Source: Anabaena sp. FACHB-1237 (GTDB taxonomy: Bacteria; Cyanobacteriota; Cyanobacteriia; Cyanobacteriales; Nostocaceae). From it: 64,000 nt of DNA. Location: the NCBI RefSeq assembly GCF_014696225.1, contig NZ_JACJPV010000002.1, positions 159,527 through 223,526 on the forward strand. Reading direction: 5' to 3'. The notes beneath the pieces are model-generated. The model did no database searches, had not been told where the DNA came from, and saw nothing but the letters and a program-made list of their open reading frames with translations. The position numbers and the translations under genes were made by a program. Position 1 is the stretch's first letter. Every line of letters starts with the position of its first letter. Shown in pieces: positions 9,412 to 19,434 of the stretch.

Positions 9412-9429
9412 GTGTACATTTGAGTACAC
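9412..9429 (-). promoter_or_regulatory. Operator palindrome of the PIN/Phd toxin-antitoxin operon
   Basis: GTGTAC-6 bases-GTACAC is a perfect inverted repeat centred about 28 bases before the antitoxin ATG. An AT-rich TATAAAT at about 9402-9408 on the minus strand could be the -10 box, so a bound antitoxin would cover the promoter. This is inferred from position and symmetry, as is usual for Phd/YefM autoregulation. Confidence 0.6.
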
Positions 9430-9452
9430 TATAACATAAATCTTGAATTATT

Positions 9453-9552
9453 GATAATAATCAAGCGGTGTTTTTAGCTAGGTTAGGAACAGAGGTAGCC
9501 ATTCCTGCTTGTTCTAAGTTAAAAATGGCGTATTATTTGTTTGATATTGATT
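9453..9552 (+). pseudogene. Decayed duplicate of the coaBC 3' end
   Basis: GATAATAATCAAGCGGTGTT and the sequence that follows match the last ~105 bases of coaBC (from about 8568) over nearly their whole length: the same GATAATAAT, AAGCGGTGTTTTTAG, ATTCC, GCTTGTTCTAA, AAATGGC and TTTGTTTGAT blocks in the same order and spacing. In the coaBC frame it reads DNNQAVFLARLGTEVAIPACSKLKMAYYLFDIDF, in pieces matching coa[34 protein letters not shown]. It has no start and no upstream partner. The toxin-antitoxin pair sits between the real 3' end and this copy. Confidence 0.75.
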
Positions 9553-9626
9553 TTATCAAAGATTGTTTAGTAACAGTTACTTATTAAAATTGAATAATTA
9601 TTCAATATTTGATTCTCCTCCTAAAC

Positions 9627-10277
9627 TCATTGAATAACTCTAAAAGTTAAATTAATTCTAGGACTAATAACCTTAGCAGTCTTAGGGATTTGATGTTGCC
9701 AATATTCCTGAGTTGTACCCTGCATAATCAACAAACTACCATGATTTAAAACTAACTCCACCTTATCCAAACCTTTATTAAACTTATGTCTTAATTTAAA
9801 CTTTCTTGCACCACCAAAAGTAACTGAAGCAATAACCGGATTTCTCCCTAATTCTGGTTCATCATCCGAATGCCAAGCCATGCTATCTTGACCATGACGA
9901 TACAAATTTATCAACACACTATTAAAGCACACATCTACAACTTTCTCCACTTTATTCTTAATAGAAATTAACCCAGGTATCCAGGGATTTGGACTCATGG
10001 TAATGCGAGAATAAGTATAACATTTACCATCATCTCCATACCATGCCGTTAATCTAGGAATATCCATTTCTTTGCCATATAATTTAATTTTATCCTGTCG
10101 CCAATTCACTTCTGTTAACAAATTTTCATAGAAAATATTGCTTTCTTCCTGTGTGAAATAATTAGGGGAAAATATCAATTCTCCATCAGGTATAGTAATT
10201 GTTTTCAGTTGTAAATTAGGACTAATTTCTGCATTACCTAAATTAAGGTTTAATTGACTATTAATATCGTATTTCAT
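9627..10277 (-). CDS. AlkB-like Fe(II)/2-oxoglutarate dioxygenase (nucleic acid demethylase)
   Basis: 216 residues from the ATG at 10277; a TTG 24 bases upstream is less likely. AlkB enzymes remove methyl groups from damaged bases (1-methyladenine, 3-methylcytosine) by oxidation. The iron ligands are visible as AWHSDDEPELG (His136, Asp138) and WQHQIPK (His195), and the 2-oxoglutarate arginine as SPRINLTFR (Arg207/Arg213). The substrate loop PRLTAWYGDDGKCYTYS and NLYRHGQDSMAWH match the ALKBH2/3-like bacterial group. It is transcribed towards the toxin-antitoxin pair and divergently from the carotenoid oxygenase. Confidence 0.93.
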   Translation of the reverse strand: MKYDINSQLNLNLGNAEISPNLQLKTITIPDGELIFSPNYFTQEESNIFYENLLTEVNWRQDKIKLYGKEMDIPRLTAWYGDDGKCYTYSRITMSPNPWIPGLISIKNKVEKVVDVCFNSVLINLYRHGQDSMAWHSDDEPELGRNPVIASVTFGGARKFKLRHKFNKGLDKVELVLNHGSLLIMQGTTQEYWQHQIPKTAKVISPRINLTFRVIQ

Positions 10278-10314
10278 AACAAAAAAATCAATCTTAATCA
10301 AGTATATGAGACTC

Positions 10315-10347
10315 AGATCCCGGACTTCTTAAAGAAGTCCGGGATCT
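10315..10347. repeat. 33 bp palindrome, AGATCCCCGACTTCTT family, copy 1
   Basis: A perfect inverted repeat, AGATCCCGGACTTCTT and its complement around a single central base. It lies between the divergent alkB and carotenoid oxygenase genes. Near-identical copies are at 11811, 20073 and 39549, with weaker ones at 18739 and 42622. It could form a very stable hairpin in RNA or DNA. Confidence 0.85.
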
Positions 10348-10404
10348 TTTCTAGTGTATATTAAGTAATGTTAAGTAAAGAAATATTACAACATCTGTCC
10401 AATT

Positions 10405-11787
10405 ATGACAATAGCATCAACAGCCATAAATCCCTATTTACAAGGCAATTTTGCCCCTATTGACACAGAAATCACTAGTGATACCCTAAAAGTCATAGGA
10501 GAATTACCACCAGAACTATCAGGGATGTTTGTCCGCAATGGTCCCAACCCGCAAATGACTCCTATTGGTCAATATCACTGGTTTGATGGTGATGGAATGT
10601 TACATGGTGTGGAAATTCATAACAGTAAAGCTACTTATCGTAATCGCTACGTCAGAACTCAAGGATGGGAATTAGAACATCAAGCGGGAAAAGCTATCTG
10701 GACTGGACTTTTAGAACCTCCCCAAGTTGATAATCCCTATGGTATCAGTAAAAATACTGCTAATACAGCACTAGTATGGCATAATGGACAACTTTTAGCA
10801 TCATGGGAAGGAGGTGCGCCTCATCACATTAGTATTCCTGATTTAAGCACTATTGGCGAATATACCTTTAATAATCAGCTAGTATCCGCTTTTACCGCCC
10901 ATCCCAAGGTAGATCCTGTCACTGGAGAGATGATGTTTTTCGGTTATGGTATTGAACCCCCATTCGTCAAATATTCTGTAGTTTCGGCCCAGGGTGAGTT
11001 ATTGTCAACTGTACCCATAGAAATACCAATGGCGGTAATGATGCACGATTTCGCCGTTACGGAAAATTATACTATTTTTATGGATTTACCTCTGACATTT
11101 AGTTTTGAAAGGATGCAGAGAGGAGAACCTTTAATGATGTTTGAAAGCGATCGCCCCAGTCGCTTTGGTATTTTACCACGTCATGGTGATAATAGTCAGA
11201 TTCGCTGGTTTGAATGTCCTCCTTGTTACGTCTTCCATACTCTCAATGCTTACGAAGTTGGGGATGAAGTGGTACTTATTGCTTGTCGCATGAAATCTAC
11301 TAATGTTTTAGTGACTGATGATACATACCGTGATCTCCAAGAAGATACTGCTAGGTTACATCGTTGGCGTTTTAATCTCAGCACAGGTACAGTTATTGAG
11401 GAAAGACTCGATGACACACCAGGAGATTTTCCCCGTATTAATGAAAACCTGGTAGGACGAAAAAACCGCTATGGTTATGTAGGAAAAATGGCAAATAGTG
11501 AAATTCCGTTATTTGAGGGTGTTATTAAATACGATTTGGATCATGGTACGTCGGAAGTTCATTACTTTGGGAAAAACCGCTATGGTGGAGAAACCGTATT
11601 TGCACCTGCTATTCATGGTATTGGGGAAGATGCGGGATGGTTGATAACATTTGTTCATGATGAAAATGTACAAACATCAGAACTAGTTGTGATCAATGCC
11701 CAAGATATCACCAGTGAACCAGTAGCGCGGGTAATTATTCCTCAGCGTGTACCTTATGGGTTTCATGGTATCTGGATTTCAGCTTAA
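10405..11787 (+). CDS. Carotenoid cleavage dioxygenase (RPE65 family)
   Basis: 460 residues, a non-heme iron enzyme that oxidatively cleaves a carotenoid or apocarotenoid. The start is typical (NPYLQGNFAPIDTEI, then ELSGMFVRNGPNPQ and HWFDGDGMLH). The four iron-binding histidines sit in FTAHPKVDP, MMHDFAV, FHTLNAYE and the final GFHGIW. The length fits bacterial apocarotenoid oxygenases and the Nostoc CCDs. Substrate and cleavage position cannot be read from sequence. It stands alone, with a palindromic repeat on each side. Confidence 0.94.
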   Translation: MTIASTAINPYLQGNFAPIDTEITSDTLKVIGELPPELSGMFVRNGPNPQMTPIGQYHWFDGDGMLHGVEIHNSKATYRNRYVRTQGWELEHQAGKAIWTGLLEPPQVDNPYGISKNTANTALVWHNGQLLASWEGGAPHHISIPDLSTIGEYTFNNQLVSAFTAHPKVDPVTGEMMFFGYGIEPPFVKYSVVSAQGELLSTVPIEIPMAVMMHDFAVTENYTIFMDLPLTFSFERMQRGEPLMMFESDRPSRFGILPRHGDNSQIRWFECPPCYVFHTLNAYEVGDEVVLIACRMKSTNVLVTDDTYRDLQEDTARLHRWRFNLSTGTVIEERLDDTPGDFPRINENLVGRKNRYGYVGKMANSEIPLFEGVIKYDLDHGTSEVHYFGKNRYGGETVFAPAIHGIGEDAGWLITFVHDENVQTSELVVINAQDITSEPVARVIIPQRVPYGFHGIWISA

Positions 11788-11810
11788 TTAGTAATTGACT
11801 CTCAAATTTC

Positions 11811-11842
11811 AGATCCCCGACTTCTTTGGGAAGTGGGGATCT
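11811..11842. repeat. Palindrome of the AGATCCCCGACTTCTT family, copy 2
   Basis: AGATCCCCGACTTCTTTGGG and its imperfect complement form a 32-base hairpin between the convergent ends of the carotenoid oxygenase (+) and glgA (-) genes. In this place it could act as a two-way transcription terminator, although no clear T-run follows on either strand. Confidence 0.75.
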
Positions 11843-11864
11843 TGTTATTCAAAGTTAGTCTTAA

Positions 11865-13286
11865 TTAAGATTGACTAACTACTGCTTCGCTTTCTTGTGT
11901 TGGTTCTTCTGCTGGTAAACTGTATATAGAACGGTAAAGTTTTACATATTGTTTTGCTGATTCATACCAACTGAAGTTTTCGTTCATACCTCGTTGTTGG
12001 AGTTCTTGCCACTGCGGTTTGTAGCGGAAACCTTCCCAAGCGCGAATCATACAGGTAAATAAATCTAAAGGTTCATAACGATCAAAACAATAACCTGTAC
12101 CTGCGTTATTAATTGGATCGTGATGACTTACTGTATCCACTAATCCACCTGTACGACGCACTATAGGAACTGAACCATAGCGTAAAGCCATCATTTGACT
12201 AATACCGCAAGGTTCAAAACGACTAGGCATTAAAAAGGCATCTGTACCAGCGTAAATACGACGGGAAAGGGGATCGTTATATAACAAATAGGTGGCCATA
12301 CGTCCAGGATAACGGGAGGCTAATTGCCACATTTGTGTTTCATAATAGCGATCGCCTGTTCCCAATAACACAAATTGGGCATCAGTATACGCCATAAAAC
12401 GGTCTAGAATTTGGATAATTAAATCTAGCCCTTTTTGTTCTACCAATCTCGTTACCATTCCCATTAAAAAGGCTTGAGAATTTACTTCTAAACCCACCTC
12501 TTCTTGCAAAGATATCTTATTAGCTTTACGCAGGTCTAAGGTTTCTGGTGTAAAGGTTTGAGTGATATATTTATCATTTTCTGGATCATAGACTTCCGTA
12601 TCTATGCCATTAATAATCCCTGATAGTTTACCACTAATAAAAGATAGTAAACCTTCTATTTGTTCACCATAGGCAGGGGTTTTTATTTGTTCCGCGTAGG
12701 TTGGAGAAACGGTATTCACTCGATCTGCATACTGTACTGCCGCCGCCATAGTATTATGTCCTTGCATATACCAGGGACACCAGGTAATTTTCTCTAAATA
12801 CCACTTCCAAGGACCTTGATAGGCTAGGTTATGGATGGTAAATACAGTAGTAATATCAGGATCTTGGTGCATCCACACTGGAATCATACCTGTGTGCCAA
12901 TCATGACAATGTATAATCTCTGGTTTCCAGTAATTCCACGCAAATTCCGCCGCCCCATTGGCAAATAAGGTAAAGCGCCAATCTTCATCTTCTCCTGAGT
13001 AAATTCGTCGAGGTGTAAAAGCAGAATGTCCAAATAAATACAAAGGAACATCAGTACCAGGAAGCACGGACTCATACACAGAAAAGTCCTGAAACATGGC
13101 GTATCCCTTCCAAATAGGTTCACTAGGGATTGACATTTTATCAGGGAGAAAACCATAGTAGGGCAGAAAAATTCTCACATCATGCCCCATTTGGCGGAGG
13201 AATTTAGGTAATGCACCCACAACATCGCCCATACCACCTACTTTAGCAATAGGGGCGGCTTCAGCTGCTACAAATAATATTCGCAT
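11865..13286 (-). CDS. glgA: Glycogen synthase (ADP-glucose, GT5)
   Basis: 473 residues; elongates alpha-1,4-glucan from ADP-glucose. The N-terminal MRILFVAAEAAPIAKVGGMGDV holds the KxGG motif (Lys15) that binds ADP-glucose. HDWHTG and TIHNLAYQG are conserved in GT5, and the C-terminal catalytic block PSRFEPCGISQMMALRYGSVPIVR is intact. It is transcribed in the same direction as, and 70 bases after, hemC. Confidence 0.97.
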   Translation of the reverse strand: MRILFVAAEAAPIAKVGGMGDVVGALPKFLRQMGHDVRIFLPYYGFLPDKMSIPSEPIWKGYAMFQDFSVYESVLPGTDVPLYLFGHSAFTPRRIYSGEDEDWRFTLFANGAAEFAWNYWKPEIIHCHDWHTGMIPVWMHQDPDITTVFTIHNLAYQGPWKWYLEKITWCPWYMQGHNTMAAAVQYADRVNTVSPTYAEQIKTPAYGEQIEGLLSFISGKLSGIINGIDTEVYDPENDKYITQTFTPETLDLRKANKISLQEEVGLEVNSQAFLMGMVTRLVEQKGLDLIIQILDRFMAYTDAQFVLLGTGDRYYETQMWQLASRYPGRMATYLLYNDPLSRRIYAGTDAFLMPSRFEPCGISQMMALRYGSVPIVRRTGGLVDTVSHHDPINNAGTGYCFDRYEPLDLFTCMIRAWEGFRYKPQWQELQQRGMNENFSWYESAKQYVKLYRSIYSLPAEEPTQESEAVVSQS

Positions 13287-13356
13287 GGTAATTGGTAATT
13301 GGTAATTGATGATTGGTAAAGTATGTTATTTTACCTGTTAAATGTCAACTATGATT

Positions 13357-14334
13357 TTATGATCCGCGTTGAATCTCAGTAAATATTGTTTCTAATATTT
13401 CTGTAGCACCTTGGCTGCGTAAAATAGTAGCTAATTCTGTACCTAAACTTTCCGCATTTTTCGCTAAACCAGAAACGGTATTTTTGACAATATTTTGACC
13501 ATCTACACTAGCTACAATACCAGTTAGTGTTAAATTTTCATTGTTATCACCACTAATTTCCGTATTTACACCAATAGGGACTTGACAACCACCTTCTAAA
13601 TCTCTTAAGAAAGCTCTTTCTGCTAAACAGCGATCGCGTGTTTCTGGATGTTCAATAGCTTTGAGAATAGAAATCACTTCCGTGTCATTAGCACGACACT
13701 CTATACCTAAAGCACCTTGGCCTACTGCATGGAGAGAAATTTCTGGATCTAAAATTTGATGTATGCGATCGCTCATACCTAGTCTTTCCAAACCAGCTAC
13801 CGCCAAAATTAATGCATCGTAATCACCACTATCTAATTTAGTCATGCGTGTATTTAAATTACCGCGCACATCTTTAAAAGTAAAATGGGGGAACTTATTT
13901 CTTAATTGCGCTAATCTTCGTAAAGAAGAAGTCCCAATTACCGCACCAACAGGTAAACTAGCCAAAGTTGAACCTTTATACTTTTCATGTAATACCACTG
14001 CATCTGCCGGGTTTTCCCGCTCGGTAATAGCTGCTAAAATTAACCCATCAGGTAGCTTAGTAGGTAAATCTTTGAGAGAATGAACTGCAAAGTCCACCTC
14101 ATTATTGATCATCCCCAATTCCAACTCTTTAGTAAATAATCCCTTATCACCAATTTTAGCCAATGCTACATCCAGAATATTATCTCCTTGAGTAGACATA
14201 GTATGAATTTCAAATTTGATATCAGGATAGGCTTGTTGTAATTGATCGCGTACCCAGTGAGTTTGAACCAAAGCAAGTTGGCTCTTTCTTGAACCAATAC
14301 GAATAACACGCGCAGAACTAAAAACTGAAGTCAT
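13357..14334 (-). CDS. hemC: Hydroxymethylbilane synthase (porphobilinogen deaminase)
   Basis: 325 residues from the ATG at 14334; a TTG at 14349 is possible but less likely. The enzyme joins four porphobilinogens into hydroxymethylbilane for heme, chlorophyll, bilin and B12. Visible features are [17 protein letters not shown], the substrate-binding [10 protein letters not shown] and [14 protein letters not shown], and the dipyrromethane cofactor cysteine in [10 protein letters not shown] (about residue 250). Its partner enzyme HemB is encoded at 50519. The gene stands upstream of glgA on the same strand. Confidence 0.97.
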   Translation of the reverse strand: MTSVFSSARVIRIGSRKSQLALVQTHWVRDQLQQAYPDIKFEIHTMSTQGDNILDVALAKIGDKGLFTKELELGMINNEVDFAVHSLKDLPTKLPDGLILAAITERENPADAVVLHEKYKGSTLASLPVGAVIGTSSLRRLAQLRNKFPHFTFKDVRGNLNTRMTKLDSGDYDALILAVAGLERLGMSDRIHQILDPEISLHAVGQGALGIECRANDTEVISILKAIEHPETRDRCLAERAFLRDLEGGCQVPIGVNTEISGDNNENLTLTGIVASVDGQNIVKNTVSGLAKNAESLGTELATILRSQGATEILETIFTEIQRGS

Positions 14335-14722
14335 AAAACAAAATGTCAAACCAGGTAATACATTAACATTGACTAGACTACCGCAGTCAGTGACTTACCG
14401 GACGGCCATAAAAGGTTTTACATTTATTTACATTTCTCTCACAACTCTTGCCTAAGTATATTGTATAGTGAAATACTGCCTTTAACCAAATTATAGGAAA
14501 GAACTGATCAGTCCCAGATCACCTCAAGACCGAAGATCAAATATAAGATTAGGATTATCGTTTATACTATTAAACTCAGTTACCTATATTGAGATGATCG
14601 CAATCTCATTATGATATAACTAGTCTACCAAAAAGTAGTTAATAGGCAAAACCCTTATTTCTGGTTCTCATGATCTGTTCCTGAGATCAGCAATTTACAC
14701 ACAATTAAGAGGTATTTTAATA
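14335..14722. other. Gene-free divergent promoter region (hemC / gmd)
   Basis: A 388-base space between the divergent hemC and gmd genes. It is AT-rich, with possible -10 elements such as TATGATATAAC at about 14611-14621 reading towards gmd, and an AAGAGGT ribosome site before the gmd start. An imperfect GAGATGATCGCAATCTC palindrome lies near 14591. No small gene or RNA is recognised. Confidence 0.4.
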
Positions 14723-15799
14723 ATGAGTCAACAAAAAATAGCTTTAATTACCGGTATAACAGGTCAAGATGGTTCCTATTTAAGTGAATTTTTAATAGAA
14801 AAAGGTTATCAAGTACATGGTATTATCCGTCGTACTTCTACCTTTAACACAGATCGCATTGATCATATCTATGAAGATCCTCACAATGAAGGAGTAAACC
14901 TATTACTTCACTATGGTGATTTAACCGATGGTACTACCCTCCGCCGCATTTTAGAAGAAGTCCAACCTACGGAAATTTATAATTTAGGCGCACAATCTCA
15001 TGTTAGAGTCAGCTTTGACTCTCCAGAATATACTGTTGATTCTGTAGGTATGGGAACACTACGCTTACTAGAAGCTGTCCGTGATTATCAAAGTCGCACA
15101 GGAATTGAAGTACGCTTTTATCAAGCTGGTTCTTCAGAAATGTATGGTTTGGTTCAAGCAGTACCTCAAAGCGAAACTACTCCTTTTTATCCCCGTAGTC
15201 CCTACGCATGTGCTAAAGTTTACGCCCATTGGCAAACTGTAAACTATCGTGAATCTTATAACTTATTTGCTTGTAATGGTATTCTATTTAATCACGAATC
15301 ACCGCGTCGAGGAGAAACTTTTGTTACACGCAAAATTAGTAGAGCAGTAGCTAAAATTGTCGCTGGCAAGCAGAAAAAGCTGTATATGGGCAATTTAGAC
15401 GCAAAACGAGATTGGGGCTATGCGAAAGATTACGTAAAAGCCATGTGGATGATGTTACAAAAAGAATATCCAGATGATTATGTAATTGCTACAGGAGAAA
15501 CGCATTCTGTGAAAGAGTTTTTAGAGTTAGCATTTAATTATGCAAATCTAAATTGGGAAGATTATGTTGAATTTGATCAACGTTATTTAAGACCTGCGGA
15601 AGTAGATTTATTAATTGGTGATCCCACTAAAGCACAGCAAAAACTAGGATGGAAACCTTCAGTAACATTCAAAGAACTAGTGTATTTAATGGTAGAAGCT
15701 GACTTACAGGCTTTAGGATGTACTTCGCCTAATGCTAATGGTTCATTAAAATTCCAAGATATAGCTACTGTTCGTGAAAATTTAGGTATACATTTTTAG
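14723..15799 (+). CDS. gmd: GDP-mannose 4,6-dehydratase
   Basis: 358 residues, a short-chain dehydrogenase-type enzyme that makes GDP-4-keto-6-deoxymannose, the first step to GDP-L-fucose. The NADP motif [19 protein letters not shown] (about 11-29) is specific to Gmd. [15 protein letters not shown], the catalytic [10 protein letters not shown] (about 157) and [16 protein letters not shown] are all present. The downstream gene encodes the next enzyme of the pathway, though 239 bases separate them. The products feed polysaccharide or glycan synthesis. Confidence 0.97.
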   Translation: MSQQKIALITGITGQDGSYLSEFLIEKGYQVHGIIRRTSTFNTDRIDHIYEDPHNEGVNLLLHYGDLTDGTTLRRILEEVQPTEIYNLGAQSHVRVSFDSPEYTVDSVGMGTLRLLEAVRDYQSRTGIEVRFYQAGSSEMYGLVQAVPQSETTPFYPRSPYACAKVYAHWQTVNYRESYNLFACNGILFNHESPRRGETFVTRKISRAVAKIVAGKQKKLYMGNLDAKRDWGYAKDYVKAMWMMLQKEYPDDYVIATGETHSVKEFLELAFNYANLNWEDYVEFDQRYLRPAEVDLLIGDPTKAQQKLGWKPSVTFKELVYLMVEADLQALGCTSPNANGSLKFQDIATVRENLGIHF

Positions 15800-16023
15800 G
15801 TATTACTATGTATGGGTAAAGTAAATTGCTGATTCGTGTTAAGTTAACGTGCATGGACTGACTAGGAATGATGGCGCAGCCTGGGGTATGCCATAATTCA
15901 TTTCATGGCGGGTGTAAAAGCCAAACAAATAAGGCATTTGTACCTTAAATTGACACCAATAAGCACTGCTAAACCCGAAAAACATCAAACATACTCCGTA
16001 CTTTCCCAAATTGAAACTAATAG

Positions 16024-16980
<957 letters not shown>

Positions 16981-17492
16981 TAAGCTGATGTGCAGCTAGA
17001 TTGTATATTCTAAAATTCACAAAAAAGTTGCCTGAAAGTGTCTTCAATTTTGACTTGCTGTTGTGCATTAAAAATGCACAACAACTTAATAGGTGATTAG
17101 TAATGGTGAAATTTAGTAGGTGTTAATTATTAATAAACATAATAATCAGCTATTTCTTATATTCATGGTAAACAAAAACTTCAATACTAGACTTAGCCTG
17201 ATTATTTTTTTATTCTAATTAACCGATATGCGATTAATAAATAATCAATGAATATAATCAATCAATTTGAAAAAAAACAGCATCTTTCACTCAGGAGGGT
17301 ATGTATGAGACATTTCAGAAACAATTTTAATCCTACTATCATATAGGATTACTGATGACTTAAATTTAGAGCACATTCCATCTACATGAGGTACACTATT
17401 AGCACAGCAAGATGCCCGCACTACCAAGGTTTTATCATTAACATCTGTACCTCATAATAACCGAAACTGATCTATGTTAATTTTTTTAGTTT
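16981..17492. other. Gene-free stretch with a foldback repeat
   Basis: 512 bases after fcl without a convincing gene. A small hairpin, GTTGTGCATTAAAAATGCACAAC (halves GTTGTGCATT and AATGCACAAC, about 17062-17084), lies 80-100 bases after fcl and may help end transcription. The rightmost part holds the GAGGTAC foldback element described separately. The middle is AT-rich with no recognisable motif. Confidence 0.5.
17378..17463. repeat. GAGGTAC foldback element, copy 1
   Basis: Starts CATTCCATCTACATGAGGTA and ends with GTACCTCATAA. The inner part (TATTAGCACAGCAAGATGCC, then GCACTACCAAGGTTTTATC) is shared with copies at about 34434-34515 and 53014-53099, which are in the opposite orientation. 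GAGGTAC/GTACCTC are the terminal inverted repeats. No coding capacity; a non-autonomous mobile or foldback repeat. Confidence 0.7.
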
Positions 17493-18680
17493 TTATGTAG
17501 TTTTACTATACTGTTTACGAGTAACTATAGCTAAGATTAACACCCAAAATGTTAGTAAACCTGCTAAATATAAAGGATAACTATAGGTAATAGGCTGAGA
17601 TTGTTTAACTATAATTCCCGCAATTACTGGACCAATACCATTAGCAATACTCAAATAAGACACATTTAATCCTAATACCATTGCTTGATTTTGTGGTTGA
17701 GAATTGAAAGTAATTAATGTACTAATCATTGGTTGTACTAAGGCATTAAACAAAGAAAACATGATACTAATTAATAAAAAATAATAAATATGGGGAATGA
17801 TCGGCATCATCATAAATGATAAACTGCGAAAAAATAAACCTAACAGGAGTATTTTCATAGGATTAAGTTTTTTACTCATCACAGATATCCCGCAGGTTTG
17901 CATAATAATTGCTAATACTCCAAAGGATAAAAATAATAAAGTTAAGGAATTTTTATTTTGATGCAACACTTGAATAAAATATGGTTGAAAAGCGTAGGTA
18001 AACATGGTAAATGTTGTACCTGTTAAAAAGTTGACTAATAGTAAAATACCCACGCCAGGAATAGAAAAACCTGTAAGTAGTTTGTCTAAACCTAAATCAA
18101 AAATATCAAACTTGATCTGATTTTTGCTAATTTCTTTAGGTAAGGTTTCTGGTAAAAATAGGATAGTAATAATCATGCCAATAAAGGCAAAACCAGCAGA
18201 AAATAAAAATGCTGTTCCCAGTGATCTCTGTTGTGCAAATAAACTGATAACAGGACCCAGCACAAAACCTAAACCCATTGTTGCACCATAAATTCCGAAG
18301 GCTTTAGCACGATTTTCGTGGGTACTCATATCAGTAATAACAGCTTGAGAAATGGAAACATTTCCTCCGGTAATACCATCTAAAAATCTCCCCATAAATA
18401 GAGGAATAAATGTTGTAGCTGTACCTGCTATACTATTAGCAATTACTGTACCTGCTAAACTAATAATTAATAATGGTTTGCGTCCAAATCTATCAGCTAA
18501 TTTGCCTATCACTGGAGTGGCAAAAAATTGGGCGATGGAGTATGTAGAAAATAATAAACTGGTATGGAAATCACTTAATCCAAATTCTTTACCATACAGA
18601 TAAATTACGGGAATTAAAATTGTAAAGCTGATGGAGTTAATTAGGGTAACTAGGGCGGCGATCCAAAAAATATAATTCAT
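17493..18680 (-). CDS. MFS transporter (TetA/multidrug-like, 12 membrane spans)
   Basis: 395 residues with about twelve hydrophobic spans. The loop 2-3 motif GKLADRFGRKPLL and the span 5 pattern GATMGLGFVLGPVIS are hallmarks of drug:H+ antiporters of the DHA1 group. The substrate cannot be assigned. It begins at an ATG with the first span following at once (YIFWIAALVTLINSISFTI). No regulator is adjacent. Confidence 0.9.
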   Translation of the reverse strand: MNYIFWIAALVTLINSISFTILIPVIYLYGKEFGLSDFHTSLLFSTYSIAQFFATPVIGKLADRFGRKPLLIISLAGTVIANSIAGTATTFIPLFMGRFLDGITGGNVSISQAVITDMSTHENRAKAFGIYGATMGLGFVLGPVISLFAQQRSLGTAFLFSAGFAFIGMIITILFLPETLPKEISKNQIKFDIFDLGLDKLLTGFSIPGVGILLLVNFLTGTTFTMFTYAFQPYFIQVLHQNKNSLTLLFLSFGVLAIIMQTCGISVMSKKLNPMKILLLGLFFRSLSFMMMPIIPHIYYFLLISIMFSLFNALVQPMISTLITFNSQPQNQAMVLGLNVSYLSIANGIGPVIAGIIVKQSQPITYSYPLYLAGLLTFWVLILAIVTRKQYSKTT

Positions 18681-18738
18681 TGTGGTATGATTACACCAAA
18701 AAATAGGTAATATTTATCATATCATCAATTAGAATAAA

Positions 18739-18769
18739 GAGACCTGACTTCTTCAAGAAATCGAGTCTC
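18739..18769. repeat. Degenerate palindrome of the AGATCCCCGACTTCTT family
   Basis: GAGACCTGACTTCTTCAAGA followed by AATCGAGTCTC keeps the ACTTCTT core and inverted ends of the 33 bp family. It lies just upstream of the MFS gene and is less symmetrical than the other copies. Confidence 0.5.
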
Positions 18770-18800
18770 TAATTCTTGTGATTTATATAATTAATGATTA

Positions 18801-18966
18801 TTAGTCATCTAAATCTACAAAATCAATAATAATATATGCTTTTTGACCATTTACATTAATTTCATGCCAATCATTTCCTTAATAATAGTTGTTTAACTTA
18901 TAATTGCGTCCAGAAATGGGTTTAATTACTTTTAATGGAATTCCTTCAGGTAATTGTCTTAATACT
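18801..18966 (-). pseudogene. Broken small gene, SH3-like C-terminal fragment
   Basis: Reading the minus strand from 18966 gives a coherent protein, VLRQLPEGIPLKVIKPISG and RNYKLNNYY, then one TAA, then GNDWHEINVNGQKAYIIDF and VDLDD with a final stop. The beta-rich pattern with WHEI and the end strand resembles bacterial SH3-type domains; this is an inference. The upstream part is cut off exactly where the MITE at 18967 begins, and the internal stop shows it is dead. Confidence 0.5.
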
Positions 18967-19113
18967 AGGACTTACGCAAGTGTCACACCAAAAAATCTGT
19001 TGTCGGGTGCGTCAGATATTAACAATTTGGTTATTTACATGATTGATACTGTCTGACGTGGTTGGTGAGATTGTCGAACCACACCCTACTAATGTGCAAG
19101 TTGCGTAAGTCCT
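18967..19113. mobile_element. MITE with AGGACTTACGCAA ends, copy 1 (147 bp)
   Basis: The ends are AGGACTTACGCAAGTGTCAC and, inverted, GCAAGTTGCGTAAGTCCT. The inside contains GGTGCGTCAGATATTAACAA and GTCTGACGTGGTTGGTGAG. No open frame. It interrupts the small broken gene on its left. The best-preserved copies are this one, 42702-42855 and 45963-46109. Confidence 0.85.
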
Positions 19114-19434
19114 GAATACATTAATTACTAGCGGGTATGATATTTATTTCGCGCATCAGCAAAGCACTTGCGTTAGACGCAAAGTTTCAAATTTTGAATT
19201 TCTCAATTTCATACCTGAGTTCAGCAACGCCTGGTTTTTATCAATAAAGAATTAATTACAAATCCTGATTAGAAAACTTCATCAAAAATACTGATACTAA
19301 CTTTTGTAAGTATATCAATAACAATACTAAAAAACAACTTTTAAGTTTTAAAGAAGTCGGGGATTTTGGGGAATGTTGTTGTATAATATCTACTCTAATT
19401 AAATTAAATAATTAAATTAAAAACTATTCCAAAA

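Larger units (their letters stand above)
18681..19434. other. Gene-poor stretch holding a broken gene and repeats
   Basis: 754 bases without an intact gene. In order: a degenerate palindrome (18739-18769), the broken minus-strand frame at 18801-18966, a full MITE (18967-19113), and AT-rich DNA with CAATTTCATACCTGAGTTCA near 19206 that matches part of another foldback at 32688-32806. A half-copy of the AAGAAGTCGGGGAT palindrome lies near 19350-19365, shortly before eda. Confidence 0.5.

Noticed and set aside
13844..14083. 79-codon plus-strand frame within hemC
   Set aside because: Antisense shadow of hemC, with no features of its own.
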